Shown here: positions 1 through 10,339 of the stretch, one piece after another | Position numbering within the stretch: position 1 is the first letter of the stretch | Layout of the letters: every line of letters begins with the position of its first letter | Source: Amorphophallus konjac | Lineage: Eukaryota; Streptophyta; Magnoliopsida; Alismatales; Araceae | Assembly: GCA_022559845.1 (NCBI GenBank) | Contig: CM040123.1 | Coordinates: forward strand, 297,092,642-297,156,641 | DNA length: 64,000 bases | Direction: 5' to 3' | Translations under genes and position numbers: made by a program | The notes under the pieces: generated by a model | Databases searched by the model: none | What the model was told of the DNA's origin: nothing | What the model saw: the letters and a program-made list of their open reading frames with translations, nothing else

Positions 1-998
1 ACTTTAGCTGTCCACAGGACTTGCACCGAGTCTAGAAGACATGAAACAGGAACTACACCGACCTCGTTGCTAAAGGGATTTGAATAGGCTTGGTGTGCAT
101 GGAGTAAAAACGTGCACCGACATCTACAGTGAATTGTATATAGTAGACTATGCACCGAAACATGTTTTTATCTGGAGCAAGGTATGCACTGAGTTCTGTT
201 CCTCTACCTACGTCTAACAGAAGGATGCACCGACTTCGAGTATTTCAAAAAAGAAAGAGAATGCACCGAGATAAGGTGAGAAAAAAATGAGAAAATCACT
301 AAACTAGTGAAAAGACGACAAAGAAAGGATTGCACCGACTCGGGTTAGGCTGTCCAAGCAAGATCTGCACAGAGATGCCAGACAGAGATGAACATAATAG
401 AGAGAGATGCAAGACGAAGCTTGCACTGAGTCAAGAGTTCTTGTCCACGTAAGAACTTGCACTAAGATGGCAGAGTGAAATGCACTGGTACAAAATGAGG
501 AGACTAATACAGTGCGAGCTGGTCAAGAATTGCATTGACCCACAAATTGCACCGACCCTTGGAGGTGAGATGCAAGGGCAAGGAATGCACCGACCTTGAT
601 ACGCATGATGCCTTTGGATGCACTGAGAAAGAAGCTAATCGACAGTATGTGGGCATGAACAGAAACTTGCACTGAGACAAGCACTTATGTGTGAAGTGCA
701 GAACTAAGCGAGAGTTGCACCGAGCAAGATTATGAGCGAGACACTGCATGCACTGACTATGACTTAGTCTATGAAATAGCATGGACCATACACAACAGAT
801 AAAATTGGAGAATTAAAGCACCAACAGCTAAGCATGATTAATCAGAAAGTCACTATCAAGACTAGGGTTTCCAGACATGAGCAATCCACCATGCAAACAG
901 TTCACATGAGTTAATTATATATTCTAATCAGATGCACTGACCACAATTCTATCACACATGACTCAGACATTGTCATTATCAAAACCAGCGTTCCAACA
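1..998 (-). mobile_element. SIRE-like Ty1/copia LTR, U3 part, cut by window edge
   Basis: Read on the minus strand, the LTR begins at 998 with TGTTGGAACGCTGG followed by TTTTGATAATG. This closely resembles the LTR starts at 27481 (TGTTGTGTCTCTGG...TTTTGATGATG) and 54042. The right edge is sharp: the next base belongs to a TAT gypsy reading frame. The left end lies outside the window, so only the U3 side is visible and no TATA box or target-site duplication can be checked. The interior is dominated by a short-motif array. Family assignment rests on the conserved LTR start. Confidence 0.7.
22..760. repeat. Dispersed TGCACCGA/TGCACTGA motif array in copia U3
   Basis: About twenty copies of an 8-base motif, TGCACCGA with variants TGCACTGA, TGCACAGA and TACACCGA, lie in the same orientation. 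Examples start at 22, 54, 113, 151, 185, 225, 262, 331, 366, 422 and 547. Spacing is irregular, mostly 30-40 bases, and sequence between copies is not conserved. It is therefore not an ordinary tandem repeat. On the LTR's own strand the motif reads TCGGTGCA. Confidence 0.8.
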
Positions 999-999
999 T

Positions 1000-1110
1000 T
1001 TTGTTATCAAAGAAGTCTACTCGGGTAATGCCTACAAATTGGTAGACTCCGAAGGCGTAGAGCTAACATATCCATGGAACGGGGTATATCTCAAGAAATT
1101 TTATTCATGA
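1000..1110 (+). pseudogene. C-terminal end of a TAT/Ogre-type gypsy polyprotein
   Basis: Thirty-six codons end in TGA at 1108-1110. The frame starts FVIKEV and contains YKLVDSEG and PWNGVYLKKFY. This matches the usual end of TAT/Ogre integrase C-termini, where a 'VVKEV..GGAY.L.D..G' segment precedes 'NG.YLKKYY'. The upstream part is separated by the copia LTR insertion ending at 998. In TAT elements the region after this stop often carries antisense genes before the 3' LTR, which is what is found here. Confidence 0.75.
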
Positions 1111-2990
1111 GACCTTGTACATAACTATTCCCAAAAACACAAAAAATTCAAAAAAAAAATCTCAAAACAAACAAAAAAGGGGAAGAAAATCAAAATCAAC
1201 GCCTGGTGATCGCCACGTAGTCCAAACTCATTTGCATCAACCCTTCATGCTAGATAGGGACCGTCAAGATGTGGTAGGTATCGGGTCTTGGTCTACCCGA
1301 ACCGTGGAGATTCCTGTCTAGCCACGTCGGCCTATGTTTATAAGAAGAAAAGACAACTTGCACACACTCACGTGTTTGTCAAAATGGGTAGCATCACCTT
1401 TGATGTGGCCTCACGCGAAGGTCTCCAGCTAAGCGGCACTCTTTTGTTTCTCTTCTCTTCGACCAAATGAGACAGTTGGCGCCCTTAAAACCCTAAGCAT
1501 ATGAAAGCCGAAGTACAAGATCCTTAAGGTGAGAGTAGGATTCTTCCCCTCGAGCCCGGGTCAGAGCACGAGAGGAGGGCATTGTTCTCGCAGGCATACA
1601 AAAGGGGAATTTCAAGACAAAATGACAATATTCTTCTCCCCGAAAGAAAGAAAAGAAAAATTATGTATATGTGACAAAGTCACATGAAAAAGCCTGGTCG
1701 TGACCGTGCCCGACCCTAGCAGATGAAACCCCTCCTATTCAAAGAATCAAATCAAAATCTTCATAGTAGGGGCATCTAACGTCATAATGCTCGGGGTGTG
1801 GTCCGAAGTTGCCAAAAGGAGAAAGTCGAGTAGGCCCTCACCTAGCTCGCCGGGTTAACGGCTTTGCCTGGTCCTCTCCGGAGGTTTACCCGCTACATTC
1901 GTCCTTCTCCCTTCAAAAGACGTAAAGCTTGATGGAGGTCCTGAGGGATGAATCCCGTCTGGGTTGCAACCTTATTTAACAAAACACACTTATGGTTGTT
2001 CACTTCTAAACAACAGAAGCCATCGCTGCAAAGGGTTCTCTGTGTTTCTGGCTAGTGAAGACCCCTATTTACTACCCTTAACACTTTCTTATGTTACCTC
2101 GGGCTTAGGTCAATGCAAACGCATCACCTATAGGTGCGACAACGTCTGATTCCGGGTCAGCATCACACAGTTGACCGTTAGGGTTCCAAGGTGTTCCATC
2201 ATATACCGTCTAGAGTTGTGAGGAAATAGACCCGGGTCGGACAAATCATTTACCTCGAACGCTTTTGGGTGTATCCTTGTGGTCGGAAGTAACTGGGAGC
2301 CTAAGCTTGGCATGACGGTATTATCATCAGGATAAGACTTAATCGGCGGGACCATCATTCGAGGAGTTTAGAGGCCCAAATCAACCTAGATGTGCGCTCA
2401 GGATACCTGGGAGGTAATTTAGAAAACCCCCGTCTTCATGTAGGTCAGGTGCCACATGGGTGGTCACCAGGCGTTCCCAAAAAATGTATAACATTTAGAC
2501 AGAACAACAAAACAACAAAAAAATCAATATATTCAAATCCTAAAAAAAATCTAAAAAATCATAACTCAAAACAAAAAAAATACATATAAGTACAAAACAC
2601 CAAAAAAATGCACAAAAGTTCCAAAATCTAAAAATATGTTTTGCATCCGGATGATCATATTTCCCTTTTGCTTACATTCTGCTTGCCTGCATGCGCATAT
2701 CACGTTTCCTTTTTTTCCTAAAACTTGTTAATAAGATTTAGCCCTCTGACCCTTCATCGAGAAAGGTACTATCTGCTTTTGGCAGGGGGGCTAAAAACAT
2801 ACTACACTAACCTTTTCCCTTTAGTGTAGTTGAAACAGGTAGAAGGGAAGATGACGTCGAGCTGAATCAAGACAAGTACACTGAAGACAGCTCATTTCAC
2901 TGCCAAACATGTCCATTACATTCCATTGATACAACATCTTAGGGGCATACCCCCAGTGTACAAAAGGGGCAGCTGCTACTCAGCTGCGTA
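1111..2990 (+). other. TAT 3' internal region, no gene seen
   Basis: This stretch follows the polyprotein stop. It has A-rich tracts near 1140-1190 and 2500-2640. Short open frames are present, but none shows codon structure or a recognisable motif. I read it as untranslated sequence between pol and the antisense genes. Confidence 0.5.
2801..2830. repeat. Perfect 10-bp inverted repeat
   Basis: ACTACACTAA at 2801-2810 and its exact reverse complement TTAGTGTAGT at 2821-2830 are separated by 10 pyrimidine-rich bases. It lies just downstream (on the minus strand) of the antisense gene's last recognised exon. It could be a hairpin in that transcript. Confidence 0.6.
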
Positions 2991-2991
2991 T

Positions 2992-2994
<3 letters not shown>

Positions 2995-3025
<31 letters not shown>
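2995..3025. repeat. (CT)n microsatellite
   Basis: About 15 uninterrupted CT dinucleotides are followed by TATCTCC. Confidence 0.95.
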
Positions 3026-3030
<5 letters not shown>

Positions 3031-3299
3031 CTCCTAATCTGTGCCAGTACGAGGTCGACTCCTCCGGCTGTCAGCCTCGTCTACGCCTCCTGTGTCTCAC
3101 AGTTGTGAGGGCCGCGAAGATCTCGAACCTGACGCGACTGGCTGGACCACTCCCTGTCCCGCAGGAGACTGCATCATACCCATGAGATCGTCCATGGTGA
3201 AATTCACATCTCCCAAAGATAGGAGTGACTCGGAAGGAGTCGCGGGCCTAGCTCCCACTCATGGGGCACCCCTGCCCTGGTACCTCCACAGTACCCGTC

Positions 3300-5978
3300 G
3301 TCGTAAGGCCTCTAGCTGATCGAGAGCCCGCTGCTCCCGAACCGCCATCACCATCTCTCGAGCACGCGCCTCGGCCTCTCTTTCCTTCACCTCGGCTAGG
3401 CGACCCTCTATCCTCTCGACGGAACTCAGCTCTCCTAGACGTCAGGTCAACTCCTCTATCCGTGCACTTTGCTCTTTTTGAATGGCCAGGCCGGCCGCCA
3501 TCTCCTTCCTCTACAGAAAATGAACAGTCATGTAAAGAACATGCAAAGATGATAAAGAAGAGAACTACTTTCAACTTGGGTGCTAGGTTCTTACTACCTC
3601 GGCCAGCTCGGCCTCTCACTCCTCGGCTCGCTCAATAGCCCCAGCTAGGCGATCCTCCAGCTCCTCCAGGGCACCGGTTTGAGATGAAGGGCCAGCCTCC
3701 CCTCCTACTCTCACCTGCACGTAGGCCAATTCCCCTCGCTGGCACGGTAAGGGGCAAGTGGTCAGTCAAACTCAATCAAATCCAAATTCCAAATCAATCA
3801 ATTTGTTTTGACTTACGTCTCTCAGATTTTGTGTCGCAAGTTCACTATCGTCTGATTGAGGACACTTATCCGGTCCTTGGGTATCTTCACAGTCTCAGTC
3901 TCTGACATCTGCACACCATATCCTTAAGCTCGCTTAGCACTTTGCTTAAAACAAGAACATCACAATTGAGAGCTAAAAGAGCTACTCACCTCTCGGGTGT
4001 CGAGACAAAGCCGTCTGGCATACCGGTCCTGATAATCTGCCAAGTAAATCTCGCTACTCCTCACGGTCCGGTCATGCTCCTATGAGGGGCGGTCCTATAG
4101 TGCCTCTGCCTCTTTACGGTAGCGGGAGGCCCAATCCTAGTCGCTCGCCGAAGTCCGGCGACATCCCCGGTCTGATTCATGCTCAGCTGGAATCGCCACT
4201 GGCGGCTGGTCCCATCCCAGGGTCCTCTGCACTAGGCGAAGGAAGTGCGGCTCCCTCAGGTTCACCCAGAACAACACTATATCCCTACGGAACCAAGCTC
4301 GCCCCTCCATCACCCAAGGCTGAGTAGTGATGTCCTTTGTCGTGTAAGGGGTCCAAATCACCTGCCACACATAAAAAAATGAACATTTTGCTAAGTGAAT
4401 ACACAACAAATGCTAAAACAAATCACACAACTCTTTTCCAAAACACTCACCCGGTGGGGAGGGTACTCATCTAGTGCTGTCCTGAGGTCAGATAGTCTAG
4501 TGGCCACTAAGCGGCGATCCCAGACTATCTCCCATCTTGCCATCAAGGGAACCACCTGCATTAGGGCTCGCGAGATCTTGCCGCGACCAAGAGAGAATCG
4601 AGTGTACCCCCAAATCTGAAATCACAAAAGAACAATCAACCAATTAAATCCAGAATCAACATGCCTATAAGGGGTAGACTTATACCTGTAGGAAGGGCGT
4701 GAAACCTCCCAGGTTCCCTGAACCTGGGCGTACTGGATCCAAGTGGGTGAAGAGGTGCGCCAGCATCGCTCTCCCCCACACAAGCTGAGGTCCCTATTCT
4801 AGATCCCGCACTAGTAAGAGATACTTCAGATTCACCTTATTTGATGCGATAGCAAACAATAGTATCCCGAAGAAGTACAAGAAGAAAAGTCACAACTCCT
4901 GCTGCTCGCTCCTCCCCGCTAATCTAAGTCTCTGCCTCACTCACCCTAAGTACGCATCCAAGTCCTCTAGCGGCCCCGCGTGTCATCTTCGCGAGCCCCA
5001 TCGCGGCACTGATCTTCCTAGGCAGAAGACTAGTCACTGGTCTCTTAGGTCGAGCTAGCTATGGCTCGAGCAAATCCTTTGTCTCATCGCGATAATCTCT
5101 CAGCTCGCGGCCGAGCACCGGGGCCCCTGCCACGGGCAACCCCGTCAAGAAAGCCACATCCTCAAGCGTGGGGATCATGTGACCCCACGGCATCACAAAC
5201 GCCTTGCAGCTGTCCATCCATCTCTCTCTTGTCGCCGTCAAGAAGGTGGCATCCACCTGGAAGGGCCGGATCCCGAAGAACTGGCCAAAGCCCATTCTAT
5301 CCACCCTCTCTCGTTGCCCAAGAGGAAGGGCATGGTACCAAGCCCATACCAAGTCCCATGTGACTCGAGCTCGTATCCTCCTTGGACCCTGCACACATTA
5401 AAAAGAAGAAACACAAACAAATCATTAGATCTTCCAAGCCGCTCTTTTTCCCACATTTTCTTCACTTCCACAAGCCCTGGGAGCAGGGCGACCAAAGTGT
5501 TGGTCACCTATGCCTCTGGGTGGCCAAACCCCTGGCCGCCCTCACTCCAGTAGTGGGCGACCAACGACCTGGCTGCCCAGGCTTGTGGGCGACCAGGACC
5601 TTGGCCGCCCACTGGTTCCCTCCTACAAGCTTTCCTCCAACATCCATCTCCCCATTAAATACATAAACACAAGAAGATCTAATGAATGACAAGTGAGGGC
5701 ACGAAGCTTACCTTCCCGGGCTGCCCTCCCTTCTCTTGATTGGCCTCGCCATCATCCAATCCCTCGCCATCATCATCATCTTCATCGTCGCCTTCGGCCG
5801 GTCCCTCATCGGGGATGGCTTCTTCTCCATCACTCTCATCACCTCTATTCTCCTCCAAGTCTGCAGAGACTGTGGCCGAAGAAGATGGGCTCCCCGTAAC
5901 TTCAATCTCATCTTCCTCCTCACTTGAAGAAGAGGGGTCGGGCACAATTTCATAACGAGCTCTTCTACTCTTCCCCAT
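3300..5978 (-). pseudogene. Plant mobile domain (PMD) gene with introns, antisense in TAT element
   Basis: A spliced gene can be traced on the minus strand. Exon 1 (5978-5712) starts MGKSRRARYE and is very acidic (serine, glutamate and aspartate runs); it ends at a GTAAGC donor. Exon 2 starts at 5388 after a TGTGTGCAG acceptor and carries the PMD signature: MPWGHMIPTLEDVAFLTGLP, preceded by FLTATRERW. Further exons with good borders are 4615-4451 and 4361-3990 (both whole codon numbers, GTGAGT donors), then short exons near 3908-3838, 3690-3600 and 3515-3300 encoding a charged coiled coil. In-frame TAG/TGA codons occur at 5059, 4137 and in the coil, mostly explicable as CAG-to-TAG or CGA-to-TGA. 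PMD proteins are known in MULEs, in gypsy elements and as host genes (MAIN/MAIL1). Function here is unknown; it now looks dead. Confidence 0.75.
5486..5610. repeat. Four spaced inverted repeats inside PMD intron 1
   Basis: Copies at 5486-5509, 5518-5541, 5555-5578 and 5587-5610. Each has a left 9-base arm like GGGCGACCA, exactly six variable bases, and a right arm like TGGCCGCCC. Spacer sequences are AAGTGT, AACCCC, ACGACC and GGACCT. They lie within the intron at 5389-5711 of the antisense gene. Confidence 0.85.
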
Positions 5979-6087
5979 CACTCAAATTAGAAGATCTAAG
6001 TGGCTAGAATCTCACTCAAGCAAGGATCCTACACTCCAAGTTCTCTAGCTCTCACGACGTCCACAACAAGGGTCACCCAAATGAAGG

Positions 6088-6183
6088 GGGCGGCCAACCC
6101 TTTTAACCAACCCTCAAAGCAGAGGGCGGCCAAAGTTCTGGCAGCCCAGCCTTTAGTGAAGGCAACCAAGACCCTTGCCACCC
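6088..6183. repeat. Inverted-repeat cluster upstream of PMD gene
   Basis: Two good copies of the same 24-base unit at 6124-6147 (spacer AAGTTC) and 6160-6183 (spacer AGACCC, arms AGGCAACCA and TTGCCACCC). A degraded copy starts at 6088 with an intact left arm only. The cluster is 110-205 bases upstream of the ATG at 5978, where a promoter would lie. Confidence 0.75.
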
Positions 6184-6414
6184 TCCTCCCTGTTTAGCCA
6201 ATAAAAATATATGAAAATTGGAAAACCAACAAAAATTTATGCAAATCCGATTACACATCCATCCACATAACTTTATTTCATCCATTTAGTTCCATAATTG
6301 TTCATTCAATCATTCTCTTTAACAAAAAAAACTAAAAAAAAGAGAAAAATACAAAAAAATAGTTCATTTGTTTTGACATAACCCTAAGGAAGAAAAATGC
6401 TGAACAAGCTCTAA

Positions 6415-7832
6415 TCAGGTTCGCCTCCTCATGAAGAATTCATTCACCAAGGGCCTGAAGCTTTGGAGGTAGCTCATGTAGCGCCTTAAGTCATCTTTGT
6501 CCTCTTCCACGTCCACTTTAGCCTTCACCGTGGTGGCATGGCGCCTCCACACCTTCCTAATCTTGCTTAGTCGCCGTCGATCCGTGTCGGTCCCCAGAAG
6601 ACGCTTAGCAATCAATCCTCCTTTTGAAGCAACCCATGGGATCCGTCTGGGTAACCCCACCTGGCGATGGCAACGGTGCCCTTGGTACAACACCAAGTCC
6701 TCGGCCCCCACAAGCCATAACTCCTACTCGGATGACCCACGAACTTTAAACTCCTCATGTCGATACATCATCAGCACAAACACAAAATCATCCTCAGATA
6801 GGAAATTCAGGTAGTCGCGCCAGTCATCTCTGGTCTTCAATAGTGCTGTCCTGCATATCACTTGATCCTCAGGACCAAAGATGTCCCTCGCAGGGTAGAT
6901 GGCGCTCTTCTCAAAGATCCTGGAGGTACTGGTTGCCTCACTATCAAAATCGAAACTCAAGTGGATTTCCATCCATAGCTACAGAAGGTATAAACTCCCC
7001 ATGGCGCTGCCACCTAGGCTCATCTGAGTCAGCCCGCAGTACATGTGAGCCAGCACGGCTCGAGAAATGAGAATGTCCCGTTCACAAGAGAGTCAAGGGC
7101 CCTACATACTCTCACCTCAGCACGTCGCCAGACGTTGGAAAGAGTAGCGCCCCACCTAAGCACAACGTCAAGCCTCGCATCAGTCGATCGGCACTCACTT
7201 CTTTATCCTTCACGTGGCTCACAAGCCATCCTGTTAAGCGGTCAACTAAGATCCCTCGTTGGTCCGTCATCCGACGAACCTCACGCTTGTCTCTTACAAT
7301 TTCTGCCAGGATGTCATCCCAGGGAGAAAGGTCGATCAGCTCGCCCGCCTCCAAATCCCCCCACTGGAAGATGAAATCCAGTTCTTCTATCAACACCGAG
7401 GCTTCGAACTCAGGGAAGACAAAGGTGTGCGTATCTGGATGCCACAGCTCGATCAATGCCGCCAATGATTCCCAGTTCCACCGCATACTGTTGAAGCGCT
7501 TCACCATGATGACTAATCGGATCAGGTGCCACTGATGCATGAATACCCTCATGGCGGGAGTAATCACATCCATCAAATCTTGAAGCCAGTCATAACGAAG
7601 GGCATGCCTTGCCCCAGGAAAAGTAGGCATAGGCTACATCATTTAGGAGAAAGAGAAGAAGAAATCAAGCAATAAACATGCTAAACCCCATCAAGAAAAC
7701 CCAAAACAAAAATTAAATAATTTTGTTCACAAACCATACCTTGCCATGCTTCACGAGATGGCTCAGGTGGCTGGGCATGTCAGGGAGAATGCCAAGCTCG
7801 TGATCTCCTGAAGGGGTGGAAGAAGACGCCAT
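6415..7832 (-). pseudogene. Second plant mobile domain (PMD) gene, antisense
   Basis: Exon 1 (7832-7741) begins MASSSTPSGDHELGILPDMP and ends at a GTATGG donor. Exon 2 begins near 7634 after a TGATGTAG acceptor and encodes a PMD N-terminal half: LAALIELWHPDTHTFVFPEF, as in the family. Around 7050-7115 the frame shifts, probably twice. It continues through RAVLAHMYCGL and SEDDFVFVLMMYRHEEF to QVGLPRRIPW, the family's 'R.VARQFG.PQ.IP' region, and ends at 6415. One in-frame TAG lies at 6724-6726. It lies head-to-tail upstream of the other PMD pseudogene, is diverged from it, and lacks the acidic N-terminus and the C-terminal coil. Confidence 0.7.
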
Positions 7833-7968
7833 TGTCTATTCCTCCTTTGGAAAAACTCCTTTGCTTTAATCCTTCGATCAACGACGGAGTAAACCATGCC
7901 CCGTAGCCCCTTATAGGTTAAGAGTCCCCCCTGGCTCGAACTCCCACGGTTTGGGATAAGACCAGGGA

Positions 7969-8026
7969 GGGCGGCCAAACCGATGGCCGCCCACCCCAGG
8001 GAAAGCGACCACAAGTCTGGCCGCCC
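7969..8026. repeat. Two spaced inverted repeats upstream of second PMD gene
   Basis: 7969-7992 is a perfect copy: GGGCGGCCA, spacer AACCGA, TGGCCGCCC. 8003-8026 has arms AAGCGACCA and TGGCCGCCC with spacer CAAGTC. They lie 137-194 bases upstream of the ATG at 7832. Confidence 0.85.
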
Positions 8027-8034
8027 AACCCCTG

Positions 8035-9170
8035 GGGTAGTAAACCGGTTAGCCCCCTTGTTCTATTCTTTGTGAAGCTATGTTCAATCGATTATACATG
8101 GTTTGTTGTGATAGATTAATAGTTCATTAAATGAAGTGTGTATACTGTTCTATTCCTATTTTTCATTGATGAACTTTACTGACGTGTGCTAATGCAGCTG
8201 CAGGTCTCCACATCCATGGAACCAAAAGGCGACAAGGCCTTGTTACCTTGCATCTTAGGTAGAACGCCAGAGGCTAATAGCTTCGCGCGTATAAACTCCG
8301 AGTTCCTCTCTAAAAAAAATCGTGAAGAGTTTACACTCCTTAAGCTATTCGATGGTGGCCTGCTGCCTAACACGGGATGACGGACTTCCCGAATTCTTGA
8401 CTATGCTTAACTATAATATGGAACGATGGACCACCACTGGGATCCGGACCACATCTGTCACAAAGCATAGGATGACAGACTTCTTGAACTCTTAACCGAT
8501 TCGTTCGGAGGTAGGCAAATAAATCCTCCAGCTTTGCATTAGTTAGGTTTTTCATTTTTAAACCTGACATGCATCATATAGGTTTTAGCCCCATCTGAAA
8601 GAAAAAATAAAAAAAAAAGATATATGCGAAAATAAAAAAAATTCTCATCTGGAAGCCATGATGCAGAAGCAGGGAGGCCACGTTGATCTGACCAACCCAT
8701 GGTCCTCTGGTCCCCGCATCTGGTTCTTTGAGTCCCTCGATTTTTGCCGAATTCGCACGCATGAGTCTATGTGATTCCACTCCGATTTGACCAGTAGAAA
8801 ATACATTTTATGAAAGACCATTTTGAGTACCTCGCGATTTAACGAGTCATTGTATTCCCTTATCCTGATCTTTTTTACTTAACTTTGATTAGGTCTTGTA
8901 TCTCCTTGAGCACTGGATGCGACCATCCCCTCAAGTCCCACACAGCACCATGCTAGGGGGCCCCGCGTGGCTGCAGATACAAGTCCTATTTTGACTGTCC
9001 TTCTTTACCTTTGCCAATGACTTCTTTGATTACTTGGTGCTCACGCGACCCTGCGTGAAGTTTGTTTTTCGCTCAAGAATCTCTTTGAGCGTGTTGCCCT
9101 CATTAGGCTTGTTTTCTTTACCGAAACACCCATTTATCAGTCCGCCGGGCTCCCTTGCAAAACGGGCGTT
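8035..9170 (+). other. TAT internal region before the 3' LTR, nothing recognised
   Basis: No reading frame with family resemblance was found, and no repeat beyond A/T-rich tracts near 8600-8640. It lies between the second antisense gene and the polypurine tract. Confidence 0.5.
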
Positions 9171-9182
9171 CCGAGGGGCATT
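9171..9182 (+). other. Polypurine tract of TAT element
   Basis: CCGAGGGGCATT directly precedes TGTAGACGCC. A 'GAGGGGCATT/TGTAGAC' junction is typical of Ogre/TAT elements. Confidence 0.75.
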
Positions 9183-10145
9183 TGTAGACGCCTAATTTCG
9201 GACATCCCGCGGATCCCCAATGGGCTCTCGTGTGAATGACGCTTGATTATTGTACTCATTTTTATTGGTGTTTGAGTTTTAAGCCCAGCCCATAGCCTCT
9301 TGGCTATTGGGCCTCGTCCATGTAAGGGGTCCAACAGCACAGGTCTGGGCGGCCAAGGTCCTAGCCACCCCTAGTCCTGGGCGACCAGGGCGATGGTCGC
9401 CCTCCCCAGGAAGGTGGCCAGAGTGCTTGCCGCCCTCCTTCTCAAGGTGGCCAACGGTTTGGCCACCTTCCCCCTGTTTACTTGGTCAGAGAACGTGGCC
9501 CAGCTCGTGGCCACATCCTCTCCCTCGTTCTGCACGATCTCCACCCACGTTTTGTAACTCCCGACTTGTCGAACCAAAACTCTGGTCACTTCCAGTACGA
9601 GAGAGGAGTTTTTGGGGAGAGAGAGAGTTTTTTGGGGAAAAAAGGAGGAGATCTAGAGGGGAGTTCGAAGGTTGGCACGGAGGAGATCAGGGAACTCACG
9701 GAACTTTGTCCCGGAGGCTACTCCTTCTTCATTCAAGCTGGTTTGGACTTCTCTACTTCCTATTCTCTGCTTCCTACTTGCATTTCGACTTCCAAGTAAG
9801 TATAGCATTGCATGTAGTGTTCTCCTAGATCCAACGTAAGAGGTTTTCTTCCTAAAAAACAAAGGGGAGGTGGATGGTCGAAAGTCTCGTCCATCCCTCC
9901 TTCCCAGCCCCAAGGTACTTAGCCACCATTTTCTCGCGTTTTTCCATTCGTTAGATCACATACTACACTACAAGTTTCACTAATGGTTCTCTTTCTTGTG
10001 TTTTTTTAGCTACGTTGCAGGACTTCAGCACAAGGGATGAGCAGGGCTCCTTGCCCTTGGCTGGCCGAGGACGAGGAAGAGGAAACCCACGTCTCTTCAT
10101 CTTGAACATCTCCCCACGATCAACATCCTGCGAGGTTCAGGTAAA
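9183..10145 (+). mobile_element. TAT/Ogre-type 3' LTR (right end approximate)
   Basis: The left end is set by the polypurine tract and the TGTAGACGCC start. U3 holds four dyad motifs. The right end is not marked by any primer-binding site or duplication I can see; somewhere between 9.9 and 10.15 kb is likely. No second LTR of this family is in the window to compare with. Confidence 0.6.
9347..9468. repeat. Four spaced inverted repeats in TAT U3
   Basis: Copies at 9347-9370, 9379-9402, 9412-9435 and 9445-9468. Two are perfect dyads with different arms: GGGCGACCA/TGGTCGCCC (9379) and AGGTGGCCA/TGGCCACCT (9445). The spacer is six bases in every copy. Confidence 0.9.
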
Positions 10146-10339
10146 ATGACCTCTGGTGATCACGTTCTAATCTTTTTGTTCCTCTATAGGTACCCTCGCA
10201 CGGAGACTTCTCATCTTAGCACACATATTCGCAAGAGGGAGGGAGGCACAATCCATCCTCCATTCCCGACATCTCCGGGCGCCTACACCTACCCGGCCCA
10301 ATCACCTCCAAACGACCCCACCCAATCACTTCCAACCAA

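Noticed and set aside
22..760. Regularly repeated short motif that might suggest a CRISPR-like array
   Set aside because: Copies are 8 bases, variable and irregularly spaced, inside an LTR of plant DNA; no cas genes.
3261..3638. Plus-strand 125-codon frame opposite the PMD coiled coil
   Set aside because: It is the shadow of the minus-strand coil exons; splice sites and family match are on the minus strand.
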